A stretch of DNA of 64,000 nt. Origin: Roseburia sp. 831b (GTDB lineage Bacteria > Bacillota > Clostridia > Lachnospirales > Lachnospiraceae). Where the stretch lies: assembly GCF_001940165.2 (NCBI RefSeq), contig NZ_CP135162.1:3061829-3125828 (forward strand), given 5' to 3'. Positions 7,777 to 17,300 of the stretch are shown here, in pieces. The translations under genes and the position numbers were made by a program. The notes below the pieces were generated by a model. That model was not told where the DNA came from. It was given only the letters and a program-made list of their open reading frames with translations, and searched no databases. The number at the start of each line of letters is the position of its first letter. Positions within the stretch are counted from its first letter, which is position 1.

Positions 7777-8037
7777 ATTACTGTTTAAAAAGAAAAAAGT
7801 ATTGTTAAAAAAGTAAAATAAATAGATGAGAGGAGGTTGATAAAATCATTTACTGTTTCATACGATAATTAGAAATTTTAGACAGTAAAATGAAAGAAAA
7901 CCAATACACGAACTCAAATAATTACTGTTTAAAAGTGGAAGAGGAGAATTTAAACAGTAAAGAAGCGAGATGAGCACAATAAATACTGTTTATAAAGAGA
8001 AAAACAAAATTCAAACAGTAAAGATGGCAAGGAAACA
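7777..8037. repeat. array of ACTGTTT...AAACAGT inverted repeats
   Basis: The motif TACTGTTT and its complement AAACAGTA recur as facing pairs. One pair is TTTACTGT (7849-7856) with ACAGTAAA (7882-7889). A perfect 12-bp pair is TTACTGTTTAAA (7922-7933) with TTTAAACAGTAA (7949-7960). A third is TACTGTTT (7984-7991) with AAACAGTA (8013-8020). A lone ATTACTGTTTAAA is at 7777-7789 and a degenerate AAACAGTG at 8033-8040. The intervening sequences are 15-25 bases and differ. The array lies between the IS66 element and a decayed gene. Function is unknown; possibilities are an operator array or a set of RNA hairpins. Confidence 0.75.
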
Positions 8038-8094
8038 GTGTAAAGAAAGATTGCAGTCAGATTTCCATGGAGAAAAAATAAAGGGGGAGGCATT

Positions 8095-8868
8095 ATAGAA
8101 GCAATTAGAAAAGAAAGAGAATTATTAGAGAAGACATTACAAAAGGTAAAGAAAGAAGTAGAAATGTTGCCCAAGGGACATTTACAATGCTCTAAAAGTA
8201 ATGGTATGGAACAATACCTGATAGATGGAAAATATGTAAGTAAAAAGAAAATAGATTGGATAAGAGGAGTTGCTCAAAGAGAGTATTATGAGGATATAAT
8301 ACCGATAATGGAAAATATATTGAAAAGTCTATACTCTGCTGATAAAATTTATAAAAATCAGGCCTTAAATAATAGCTATCAGTCGTTATGCAATGCGTGA
8401 AAAAAATTAATTACGCCGTTATTTTTCCCGATTGAGGAGAAGATTGGATCATTTATGACGGAACAATATCCTCCGGGAGAATTCGAGAAAGAGAATCATT
8501 CCGAATTTTTTACAGCAAAAGGGGAGAGGGTGCGTTCCAAATCAGAGCTTCTTATTTCAGAGCAATTATGTAAACATGGAATACCATATCGATACGAGAA
8601 AACGATAGAGTTGTTAGAATGGAACAGAGTAATCGTATGCAGGCCGGATTTCACAGTGATGAATAGAAGAACTGGGAAAATATATTTGTATGAACATTTT
8701 GGAAGGATGGATGATTTCATGTATGTAGAAAATAGTATGAGAAAACTTGACTTATATGAGAAAAATGGATATCTGCTTGGAAAGAATTTAATCATAACCC
8801 GTGAAACAATCGCTTCACCACTCAATATTCAAAAAGTGGATTCCTATATAAAAGAGTTTTTACTATAA
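8095..8868 (+). pseudogene. decayed gene for a PD-(D/E)XK-like protein
   Basis: One continuous frame runs from a ribosome-binding site (GGGGGAGG, 8084-8090) to 8868 but carries two lesions. The expected start is ATA instead of ATG at 8095, and TGA interrupts at 8398-8400. Beyond the stop the frame continues as KKLITPLFFPIEEKIGSF into MTEQYPPGEF without any shift. The second half has KGERVRSKSELLI, RPDFTVMNRRTG and YLYEHFGRMDD, which fit the E, PD and ExH positions of PD-(D/E)XK nuclease-like proteins common as hypotheticals in Clostridia. Two smaller frames (8164-8400, 8455-8868) are its pieces. A truncated second half could still be expressed from 8455, but no good ribosome-binding site supports it. 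Confidence 0.75.
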
Positions 8869-9000
8869 GATTGTAGGATGACAATATTTTAATTTGTAGG
8901 AAATTTTTCAAATCGTAGGAAATAGAACATAGTTATGATGTTGTTCATGAAGTTTTTTGTAATGGAATTGGTAAAATTAGGATGAGCCAGCAAAATATCA

Positions 9001-9021
9001 GTACTTGAGAAACTCAAGTAC
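9001..9021. other. perfect hairpin in the 8869-9192 gap
   Basis: GTACTTGAG-aaa-CTCAAGTAC is a 9-bp perfect stem without a T-run. A weaker bulged hairpin ending in CCTTTTT lies at about 9057-9088 and may terminate transcription before the next gene. The words TGTAGGA or CGTAGGA recur at 8874, 8896 and 8915. Nothing coding is seen in this 324-bp gap. Confidence 0.45.
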
Positions 9022-9192
9022 GAATTGATATACATTTTATCAATATAGAGTATAAGGAAGGGTTCAGAGCATTTGCTTGGAACCTTTTTGAATATAGGGT
9101 ACAATGGAAATGATTGAAAAATAGCCGTGAAACTGTTATCGTTAAACTATCAGAAGACAAGCCAGTTATAATTAAAAAAAGAAGGAACAACG

Positions 9193-10053
9193 ATGAAGAA
9201 AACAAATGTAAAAGACAATGGATTTGAAGGTATACTTTTTCTGGGAAATGGGACAAAAGATAAAGTTGTAATTGTTATGTCAGGCTCCAATGGAGGAATG
9301 AAGCTTACAAAACAGGCGGCAGAATTTTACCATAAAAATGGTGTTCCTGCGTTGGCGCTGGCATTGTTTGCAACAAAGGGAACACAGCCTTTTTTGGATA
9401 GAGTGCCGGTGGAATATGTAGAATATGCAATTCGTTGGCTTAAGGAGCAGGGATACAACCGAATCGGGATTGATGGAATGTCAAAAGGAAGTGAAATAGC
9501 ACTCGTTGCGGCATCCATGTTTTCGGACATATCCTGCGTCATAGTCAGGGTGCCATCCTATTTTGTGAGTGAGGGGCTTGCTGGAAAAGGGAAGAACAAA
9601 GCGCCGTCCGGTACCTCCTGTTGGAGTTATCATGGAAAGGAACTTGCCTATGCGCCATACAAGATGAGAAAATTTAATATCCTAAAAATGCTGATAAAAG
9701 AAAAGGAATTGCATATCATCATGTTTAACAAAGATAAAGACATTATCCCGGAGAGCATCATTGCGATTGATAAGATAAAAGCGCCAATACTAATTTTATC
9801 GTCCAAACAGGATTCAGTATGGCCATCCTATGAAAGCGGTATTTATATAGAAAAGAAACTTGAGGAAACAAGTTTCCCATATGAACATAAGCATGTTGCA
9901 TATGAACATATGAGTCACGCGTTGGTAACCAAACTGCCAATCCTATATAAGTTAGGTTTTAGGTCAGAAAGGGAAAATGCAAAAGCGTGTGCCATTGACA
10001 GAGATAGCATGAAGAAAGAATTGTTGGACTGGATAAATCGGGTGTGGAAATAG
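9193..10053 (+). CDS. alpha/beta hydrolase, BAAT C-terminal-like (acyl-CoA thioesterase family)
   Basis: The 286-residue cytoplasmic protein has the alpha/beta hydrolase fold of the bile-acid-CoA:amino-acid N-acyltransferase/acyl-CoA thioesterase C-terminal domain. The nucleophile elbow is GMSKGSE (Ser at about residue 98), following a predicted strand RIGIDG. The acid is likely the Asp in SSKQDSVWPS, and the His lies in YEHMSHAL. The N-terminal GSNGG provides an oxyanion-type loop. The start is ATG 9193, 8 bases after GAAGGA. It stands alone between a decayed gene and a MerR-type promoter. The natural substrate is unknown; some family members act on acyl-CoA or antibiotic esters. Confidence 0.8.
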   Translation: MKKTNVKDNGFEGILFLGNGTKDKVVIVMSGSNGGMKLTKQAAEFYHKNGVPALALALFATKGTQPFLDRVPVEYVEYAIRWLKEQGYNRIGIDGMSKGSEIALVAASMFSDISCVIVRVPSYFVSEGLAGKGKNKAPSGTSCWSYHGKELAYAPYKMRKFNILKMLIKEKELHIIMFNKDKDIIPESIIAIDKIKAPILILSSKQDSVWPSYESGIYIEKKLEETSFPYEHKHVAYEHMSHALVTKLPILYKLGFRSERENAKACAIDRDSMKKELLDWINRVWK

Positions 10054-10082
10054 TTCCAAATCAACATTTATGAAAAAAACAC

Positions 10083-10113
10083 TTGACCTTCCACCTTGTG
10101 GAACCTGTATAAA
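10083..10113 (+). promoter_or_regulatory. MerR-type promoter with 19-bp spacer
   Basis: TTGACC (10083-10088) and TATAAA (10108-10113) are separated by 19 bp. The spacer contains the dyad CCTTCCAC-ctt-GTGGAACC. An overlong spacer holding an operator dyad is the hallmark of promoters activated by DNA distortion by MerR-family regulators. The controlled genes are the YhfC and phosphoesterase pair. No MerR gene is in the window. Confidence 0.8.
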
Positions 10114-10157
10114 GGTTATGTCAGACAACATATTTGAAAATTAAAGGAGGAGAAATG

Positions 10158-10931
10158 ATGGGAGTACAGACAATATCAAATACCGCAATTTGCGGCGTTG
10201 TAATTTCTATTATTTTATCAATGACAGTACCAGTTGCATTCATTATTTTTGCAAAAAAGAAGTATCAGGCGAAGATTTCAACATTTTTTATTGGAGCAGG
10301 AACCTTCTTATTGTTCGCGATGGTTCTAGAACAAATCATGCATTTGCTGGTCATTAAGGTTGGTGGATTAAGTGCGGAGAACAACCGCTGGCTGTATTAT
10401 ATTTATGCAGCAATGGCGGCAGCAGTTTTTGAGGAAACAGGAAGAATTGTGGCAATGAAGTTCTGGATGAAGAAACGATTGGATTTCCCAAATGCGCTTA
10501 TGTATGGTATTGGACACGGCGGAATTGAGGCAATTTTGATTGGTGGACTGACCAACATTAGCAATCTGATTTCAATGCTCATGATTAATAGTGGTGCAAT
10601 GGAGCAGTCGTTGGCGATTTTGCCAGAAGAAACAAGAAACCAGACGATGCAGCAGTTATCTGCGTTGTGGACAACGCCAGCCTCACATTTCATGGCAGGT
10701 GGATTTGAGAGGGTAAGTGCGATTATTTTGCAGATTGGGTTATCGTTGCTTATTTATCACGCATTGAAGTCGAAGAAACGTGGTGCTGCAATTCTTGCGT
10801 ATGCGCTTCACTTTATGGTGGACTTTGTTGCAGTATCCTGTGCGGCATATGTTTCGGTATGGATATTAGAGGTGTTTATTTTTGTAATGGCGGTAGGAAC
10901 CTTACTGTTTGCATGGAGAAAGAGTAAATGA
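10158..10931 (+). CDS. YhfC-family intramembrane protease
   Basis: This is a 257-residue polytopic membrane protein with about seven hydrophobic segments. FEETGRIVAMKFW and YGIGHGGIEAIL are the conserved motifs of the YhfC family, related to CPBP-type intramembrane proteases, with Glu and His as presumed metal or catalytic residues. Two ATGs follow AAAGGAGG; 10158 has the better 7-base spacing, although 10155 is possible and a TTG at 10134 lies upstream of the site. The gene overlaps the phosphoesterase by 4 bases (ATGA), so the two are co-translated. Control by a MerR-type activator is suggested by the promoter. Confidence 0.8.
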   Translation: MGVQTISNTAICGVVISIILSMTVPVAFIIFAKKKYQAKISTFFIGAGTFLLFAMVLEQIMHLLVIKVGGLSAENNRWLYYIYAAMAAAVFEETGRIVAMKFWMKKRLDFPNALMYGIGHGGIEAILIGGLTNISNLISMLMINSGAMEQSLAILPEETRNQTMQQLSALWTTPASHFMAGGFERVSAIILQIGLSLLIYHALKSKKRGAAILAYALHFMVDFVAVSCAAYVSVWILEVFIFVMAVGTLLFAWRKSK

Positions 10932-11788
10932 AAATTGCAATATTTGCAGATATTCACAGCAACGTAGAGGCATTGAAAGCTTGCTATGAACAAGCAAAAA
11001 GACGTTCTGTGACAGAGTTTATTTTCCTTGGGGATTACCTGGGTGACATGGCAAACCCCAGGGATACCCTAAAGTTACTTCATGAAATCGAGAAGACGTA
11101 TCTGTGTACCTTTATTCGTGGAAATAAGGAAAATTACTGGATTCATCATCGGAAAAATTCAGAGGAAGAGTGGAAAACGGGGACGACAACAACGGGAATG
11201 TTAGCATATAATTTTTCACAGTTGTCCGATGAAGATATCGATTTTTTTGAGGCAATGCCAATTTCAAAAGAAATGAGATATGGGAATTTACCGGTTTTTA
11301 CAATATGTCATGGTTCGCCGTTGGTTGTGAATCAGAGTTTGCGACCAGATTATGAATACATAGATGATGTGGTAGAAAAATTCACGACACAAATGGTAAT
11401 CTGTGGACATTTTCATATTCAGACATCGTATGAAAGAAAAGGAAAACTGGTAATCAACCCAGGCGCAATCGGCGTTCCGCTTCATAGTGCTGGAAAAGCG
11501 CAGTTTCTGATATTATCCGATGAAAATATGCAATGGAAGACGGAGTTTGTGACAGTTCCCTATGACGTAGACAAGACGCTAGAGGATATGGATAAAGAGG
11601 AGCTTTTTCAAAAAGCGCCAGGCTGGTATGAGATTACAAAGCATCTGTTGCTTACGGGAGAAACGTCCCACGCTGTGGTTGTGAGACGGGTTATGAAACA
11701 ATATCAGGAGAAAACAGGGAAAAAAGGGTTACATGAGATTCCGGAAACATTCTGGCAGGAAGAGACAAAAAAACTTTGGTTTACATAA
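10928..11788 (+). CDS. metallophosphoesterase (calcineurin-like)
   Basis: The 286-residue enzyme has the five metallophosphoesterase motifs in order: FADIHSN (residues 5-11), FLGDYLGD (about 35), RGNKEN (about 64), ICHGSP (about 127) and CGHFHI (about 157). These coordinate two metal ions, and NPGAIGVP follows as in YfcE-type phosphodiesterases. The C-terminal 90 residues are an extension without a recognised domain. It is cytosolic and translationally coupled to the YhfC gene. The substrate is unknown. Confidence 0.88.
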   Translation: MKIAIFADIHSNVEALKACYEQAKRRSVTEFIFLGDYLGDMANPRDTLKLLHEIEKTYLCTFIRGNKENYWIHHRKNSEEEWKTGTTTTGMLAYNFSQLSDEDIDFFEAMPISKEMRYGNLPVFTICHGSPLVVNQSLRPDYEYIDDVVEKFTTQMVICGHFHIQTSYERKGKLVINPGAIGVPLHSAGKAQFLILSDENMQWKTEFVTVPYDVDKTLEDMDKEELFQKAPGWYEITKHLLLTGETSHAVVVRRVMKQYQEKTGKKGLHEIPETFWQEETKKLWFT

Positions 11789-11888
11789 TGAGAAATGAAG
11801 CTGGCAGAATTCCTGGATATAGTAGGAAAAGAATAGAAATATAACTAATTGTTATGGCAAAAATGAAAAAACACTATACACAGGAATA

Positions 11889-11917
11889 TTGACAGAAAGA
11901 CCTTCGAGTGATATTGT
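11889..11917 (+). promoter_or_regulatory. sigma-A promoter of the T-box leader
   Basis: TTGACA (11889-11894), a 17-bp spacer and TATTGT (11912-11917). It lies about 20 bases before the structured T-box leader of the CstA gene. Confidence 0.8.
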
Positions 11918-11939
11918 ATCTTTTAACAAAGAGTAAATG

Positions 11940-12215
11940 CATGGAACAGAATAAGGTCATCAAAAAGGGTGTGACTTCAGAGAGTCGTCGGTTGGTGTGA
12001 GACGATGGGCAGTTTTGGTGATTATCCTCTGCGAGCAGTGTACTGAATTCCCGGATGGGATAGTAGGTGGCACCGGTTTTCTACCGTTAATAAGAGCCTT
12101 ATTTCTACGGAGTGGTCCGTAGTGATGAGAGTGAGAGGTCGTTTGAAACGGCAAGTAAAGTGGTAACGCGGAAGTTTAAGCCTTCGTCTTTAGAATAAGA
12201 CGAAGGCTTTTTGTT
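11940..12215 (+). ncRNA. T-box leader (tRNA-sensing riboswitch)
   Basis: The T-box sequence AAGTAAAGTGGTAACGCGG (12153-12171) is followed by a terminator, AAGCCTTCGTCTT (12178-12190) pairing with AAGACGAAGGCTT (12197-12209) and then a T-run. Upstream, AGAGAG and GGTTGGTGTGAGACGA (about 11980-12006) match the conserved Stem I base and GGTG motif. Uncharged tRNA would stabilise the antiterminator and switch the downstream gene on. The specifier codon is not certain; GAA-TTC-C at about 12044-12050 would mean Phe, but a nearby TAC (Tyr) cannot be excluded. Confidence 0.92.
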
Positions 12216-12295
12216 TTTCTGACAAAAGCGTTCCGTAAGCATGTGTAATTCTTTGCGAATTTAAAGAAGGGAGCCGCCAATGGGCGGAGAGCAAC

Positions 12296-13978
12296 ATGAA
12301 TGGTTTAGTTATTGTGTTAATTGGTATTTTAGCATTGGGAGCCGGTTATCTGTTATATGGTCGCTGGCTTGCAAAGAAATGGGGAATCGATGAAAAGGCA
12401 AAGACGCCTGCATTCACCCATGAAGATGGAGAAGATTTTGTTCCATCCTCAAAGTTTACAGTATTTTCACATCAGTTTTCTTCTATCGCAGGTGCTGGCC
12501 CTGTCACAGGACCAATCCTTGCATCCGTATTCGGATGGGTTCCGGTATTCCTGTGGTTGATTATCGGAGGTTTGTTCTTCGGAGCAGTACAGGACTTCGG
12601 TGCTTTGTATGCATCTGTTAAGAATGAAGGAAAATCAATGGGTATGATTATTGAAAAGTATATCGGTAAGACCGGTAGAAAACTTTTCATGTTATTCTGC
12701 TGGTTATTCACACTTCTTGTTATTGCAGCATTTACCGATATGGTTGCAGGAACTTTTGTTGGAAAAGGTGTAGCAGACATGGCAGCGGAAACCAGCTATG
12801 CAAACTCTGCAGCAGCATCCATTTCCATGCTTTTCATCGTTGTAGCAGTTATCTTCGGTGTGATTCAGAAACATGTTGGAAAAATGAACGAAGTCGTTCG
12901 TGCCGTAATTGCAATTGCACTTTTGGTTGTAATGTTTGCCGTTGGTATGAAACTTCCAATCTATGCAACAAAATCAGCTTGGATTTACATCATTATGGCA
13001 TACTTATTCCTTGCATCGGTTATGCCAATGTGGCTTTTGATGCAGCCTAGAGATTACATGACAACATTCATGCTTCTTGGTATGATTATCGGAGCTGTTG
13101 TCGGTGTTCTCGTTGCACATCCAACTATGCAGTTAAATGCATTCAACGGATTCAACGTAAATGGTAGTTACATGTTCCCAACTTTATTTGTTACAATCGC
13201 ATGTGGTGCGGTATCCGGTTTCCACAGCCTTGTTTCTTCTGGAACATCTTCTAAGACCATCAGCAATGAAAAAGATATGCCAATGGTTGGTTACGGCGCA
13301 ATGGTTGTTGAAACATTACTTGGTATTGTTTCCTTAGTAGTTGTTGGTGCTGTTGCTGTAAACGGAACAAAACCAGACGGAACACCATTTGCAATTTTCT
13401 CAAGCGGTGTTGCAGGATTCTTAGAGAAACTTGGACTTCCAGTACAGTTAGCAACTGTATTTATGACAATGTGTGTATCTGCATTAGCATTGACATCTCT
13501 TGACTCTGTAGCAAGAATCGGACGTATGTCCTTCCAGGAACTGTTCTATGGTGATACTACAGATCCTGAAAAAATGCCAGGATGGCAGAGAGTTTTGACA
13601 AACAAATACTTCGCAACTGTTATCACATTGTTCTTCGGTTATCTGTTAACACTTGGCGGATACAACAATGTATGGCCACTGTTTGGTTCTGCAAACCAGT
13701 TACTTGCAGCTTTGGTACTGATTGCACTTGCTGTATTCTTAAAGACAACCGGAAGAACCGGATGGACGTTATACATCCCAATGTTTGTTATGTTAGCCGT
13801 TACTTTTACCGCATTGGTACAAAAGACAATCGCACTTGTTACCAACATGGTAAGCGGTCAGGCTACATTCTTGGTAGACGGTTTACAGTTTATCGTAGCA
13901 ATCCTTCTGATGGTACTTGGTGTCATGGTTGCATTTAGCTGTTTAAAGAAACTATTTGGAAAAAAAGCAGAAGCTTAA
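12296..13978 (+). CDS. cstA: CstA-family transporter
   Basis: This 560-residue inner-membrane transporter of the carbon-starvation CstA family has about 16 transmembrane segments. Family members import peptides or pyruvate. Conserved segments include FSSIAGAGPVTGPILA (about residues 62-77), GAVQDFGALYASVK, MWLLMQPRDYMTTFML and SLDSVARIGR. Start ATG 12296 follows GGCGGAGAG. It sits behind a T-box leader, so its expression should rise when a specific tRNA is uncharged. That makes an amino-acid or peptide substrate more likely than pyruvate here. A strong terminator follows, so it is monocistronic. Confidence 0.9.
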   Translation: MNGLVIVLIGILALGAGYLLYGRWLAKKWGIDEKAKTPAFTHEDGEDFVPSSKFTVFSHQFSSIAGAGPVTGPILASVFGWVPVFLWLIIGGLFFGAVQDFGALYASVKNEGKSMGMIIEKYIGKTGRKLFMLFCWLFTLLVIAAFTDMVAGTFVGKGVADMAAETSYANSAAASISMLFIVVAVIFGVIQKHVGKMNEVVRAVIAIALLVVMFAVGMKLPIYATKSAWIYIIMAYLFLASVMPMWLLMQPRDYMTTFMLLGMIIGAVVGVLVAHPTMQLNAFNGFNVNGSYMFPTLFVTIACGAVSGFHSLVSSGTSSKTISNEKDMPMVGYGAMVVETLLGIVSLVVVGAVAVNGTKPDGTPFAIFSSGVAGFLEKLGLPVQLATVFMTMCVSALALTSLDSVARIGRMSFQELFYGDTTDPEKMPGWQRVLTNKYFATVITLFFGYLLTLGGYNNVWPLFGSANQLLAALVLIALAVFLKTTGRTGWTLYIPMFVMLAVTFTALVQKTIALVTNMVSGQATFLVDGLQFIVAILLMVLGVMVAFSCLKKLFGKKAEA

Positions 13979-13991
13979 ATTGAAAAATGGA

Positions 13992-14025
13992 AACGCCTGG
14001 CGCATTCGTGTGCCAGGCGTTTTTG
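13992..14025 (+). terminator. terminator of the CstA gene
   Basis: AACGCCTGGC (13992-14001) pairs with GCCAGGCGTT (14012-14021) and is followed by a T-run. Confidence 0.92.
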
Positions 14026-14223
14026 CTTTTTAAGAGGCATACTAAGATTTTCTAATGTTTTACCACAGTCATCATCCAGACCTGTCACAATCTCATTTTT
14101 CAGCCACTAATTCGCAGACTCTCTTTTTCCACTTACATCGTATAAAGAATAGATTGAGTTTCCTATGTAAAAAGTCCCAAGAGGACAATGCATATATAAC
14201 TTGTAGTTGGATGAAAACGGGTA

Positions 14224-14252
14224 CTGACAGGGAAAACGAAAAGGTATAAAAT
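14224..14252 (+). promoter_or_regulatory. promoter of the hybrid histidine kinase gene
   Basis: CTGACA (14224-14229), 17-bp spacer, TAAAAT (14247-14252). Between it and the gene is the hairpin TGCGCAA-atag-TTGCGCA (14321-14338), which ends close before the ribosome-binding site and could modulate translation. The rest of the 13979-14353 gap shows nothing else. Confidence 0.65.
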
Positions 14253-14353
14253 AGAGGTAGAACGTATGATAGAGAAGTTATAGCCAGAATACAGGATTTG
14301 TGCCAGACACAGGTCAAAAATGCGCAAATAGTTGCGCAGGAATGGAGAAAGAT

Positions 14354-17300
14354 ATGAGGAGAAAAAGTGGGTTTTTCAAAGGGAATAAGTGTTTCAGACA
14401 TGTAATCTGTATCGTGCTTACCTGCATTTTGTTTGGAGGATTTTTAACACCGCTTGCGGTATTCGCAGATACGACGCAGGAGACAAGGACGGTTCGGATT
14501 GGCTACATTGATTATGAGGGATTCATCAGCCAGGACGAGGACGGAGAATATCAGGGATATGCAGTGGAGTATCTGAATAAGATTGCAGAATATACAGGGT
14601 GGAAATTCGAGTATGTATATGATACATGGGGAAATTGTTTAAAAGGATTAGAGGATGGAGACATTGATTTTATCTGCCATGCGCAAAAGACACCGGACCG
14701 GGAAGAAAACTATCTTTTTTCAAAATATTCTGATGGCTCAGAGTCCTGTGTTCTTTATGTAAGAAAAGATGATGACCGTTATTATTACAACGATTATGCG
14801 AATTTCAATGGAATGAAAATTGCACTTTTAAAGGATAGTTTTCAGAATCAGGAAGTTACGGAGTACGCTGCCAAAAAAGGATTTTCTTATCAGGCAACAG
14901 AGTATGATACACCGCAGGCGTGTTTTGATGCCTTGGAAAGTGGTGAGGTGGATGGCGTTGCAATGGGGTCACTTGCACTAAAGACGCAGTATAAGATCGT
15001 ATGTAAATTTGGTTCAGATCCATTCTATTTTATTACGGGAAAACAGAATCAGGAACTGATGGACGAACTGGATGATGCACTAGGAGAGATCGCGGCAACA
15101 GATGCTTCCTTTGGCACAAATCTTTTTGATAAATATTATGGAACACAAAACGATGCAGTGAATCTTGTTTTTACCAGGGAGGAGATGGAGTTTATTCAGG
15201 CTGCGGGCACGATAAAGATTGGATTGATTCCAAATCGTACACCGTTTTCTAATATTGGAAAAGACGGGGAGCCGAAAGGAATCGTTGTGGATCTTATGAA
15301 GCTGATTGAAGAGCGCAGCGGATTAAAGTTTGATTACGAGGTCATGCAGGCGGGGCAGCGTGCGACCGATTATTTAAAAGAGAATCCAGATGCCTTTGTT
15401 GCGGGAATAATGCGTGAAAATCCGCAGTTTCATACGGGAGATTATGTAGTTTCGGATGTGATGTATTCCGATGATGTATCGTTAGTGTGCCGGAAAGGTT
15501 TTTCCTATAACCTGGATGCGCCGGATGAGACTTATAAATTAGTTATTCCAGCCAGTTATGTAGCATTGGAAGAATATATTGTGGATAATTATCCGCAGTT
15601 TGAGATTGTGCGTGGAAAAACAAGCGCAGACTGCATGGAGATGGTGTTAGATGGAAAAGCTGATTTTATGGCACAGAATGTCAATGTTATCACACCGCTG
15701 ATGCAGAATCCACACTATGAGGGACTGACGCTGTTGCCTACTTTTTTCATGGATGAGGACATGGGAATTGTCGGAAATAATACCGAACAGAACAAGACGA
15801 TAATCAACATCATGAACAAATGTATTGCAAGTATCAGTGCCAAGGAAAAGTCCCAGATTACGATTAATCATACAATCACAAATGGATACAAACCATCCGC
15901 ATCGGATCTTTTGTACAAGTTCCGTTATCCGGTTTCGGTGATTGTCGTTTTGATGATTGCGCTCGTTGCATTGATGTTAATCTGGCAGCAGTCGAAACGA
16001 AAGAGTTATGTAATCCTGGAAAAGAAGAATGAACAGCTTCGGGATGCTGTGGTTCAGGCAGATCACGCAAACCAGGCAAAAAGCCAGTTCCTTGCACGGA
16101 TGAGCCATGAAATCCGTACCCCGATGAATGCAATCGTAGGACTGACTGAAATTGCAAAACACCATGATAAGGAACCAGAAAAGATTGACGAATATTTAAC
16201 AAAGATAGAGGCTTCTTCGCAGGTGCTTTTAAATATCATCAATGATGTATTGGATATGTCTGCGATTGAGAGTGATAAGATTCAGATTGCCCAAAATCCG
16301 TTTAATATCCGGGAGATTTTAACTTCCATCTCGACGATTTATTATACGCAGTGCAGACAAAAGGGAATCCATTTTGAGATGGATACGGCAGATATTTCAG
16401 ATGAACAGCTTTTAGGGGATGGACTCAGGCTAAACCAGATTTTTTTAAACCTTGTCTCGAATGCTTATAAGTTTACACCGCCGGGAGGAGAAATCCGCAT
16501 TGTGGCAAAAGAAGTGTCCGTACAGGGGGAAACCGCATATTTTAACTTTAGTGTAGCGGACACCGGAGAGGGCATGACGGAGGAGATGCAGCAGAGAATC
16601 TTTAAGCCGTTTGAGCAGGAAAGCGCCAGCACCGCGCAAAAGCACGGCGGAAGTGGTCTTGGACTTTCGATAGCAAAGAATCTGGTTGAGATGATGGAAG
16701 GTTCCATTTCCTTTGTATCTAAAAAAGATGTTGGAACCACGTTTAAGGTGTCGATACCATTCCAGATTGATACGAAGGCAGCAAAGAAGGAAACGGACAC
16801 CTGCAAGACAATTCGGGCTTTGATTGTAGACAACGATACGGAGACGGGAGAATACACTGCATTGGTATTAAGCCGCATCGGGGTAGATTACGAGGTGGCA
16901 AAGGATGCCAATGAGGCACGTAAGAAGCTGAATAAAGCCAAGGGCGAGGAAAAGGCACTCCAGATTTGTTTTGTGGATTGGAAGATGCAGGAGCAGACCG
17001 GAAGTGAAGTGATTCGCCAGATTCGTGAAACTTTTCAAAAGGATATGCTCATTATTATCGTATCCGCATACGATACTTCTGAGATTAAAGATGAAGCGCT
17101 TGCAGCAGGTGCGGACATGTTCTTAACCAAGCCAATTTTCCAGTCTACGGTATTTAATCTTTTGATGAAACTTTTTGATGGAAAATGCGTAAAACGCACC
17201 GCCCAGAAGGATTCGTATGATTTTGAAGGAAAAAAGGTGCTGCTCGCAGAAGATACCGATTTCAATGCAGAAATTGCAATGGAGCTATTGGATATGGTAA

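Noticed and set aside
7777..8040. Possible CRISPR array
   Set aside because: The repeated arms alternate in orientation, are only about 8-12 bp, and the intervening segments vary between 15 and 25 bases; no cas gene is near.
8398..8400. In-frame TGA as a possible selenocysteine codon
   Set aside because: The same frame also lacks a proper start codon, the protein family has no redox role that I know of, and no SECIS-like hairpin is evident directly after the codon.
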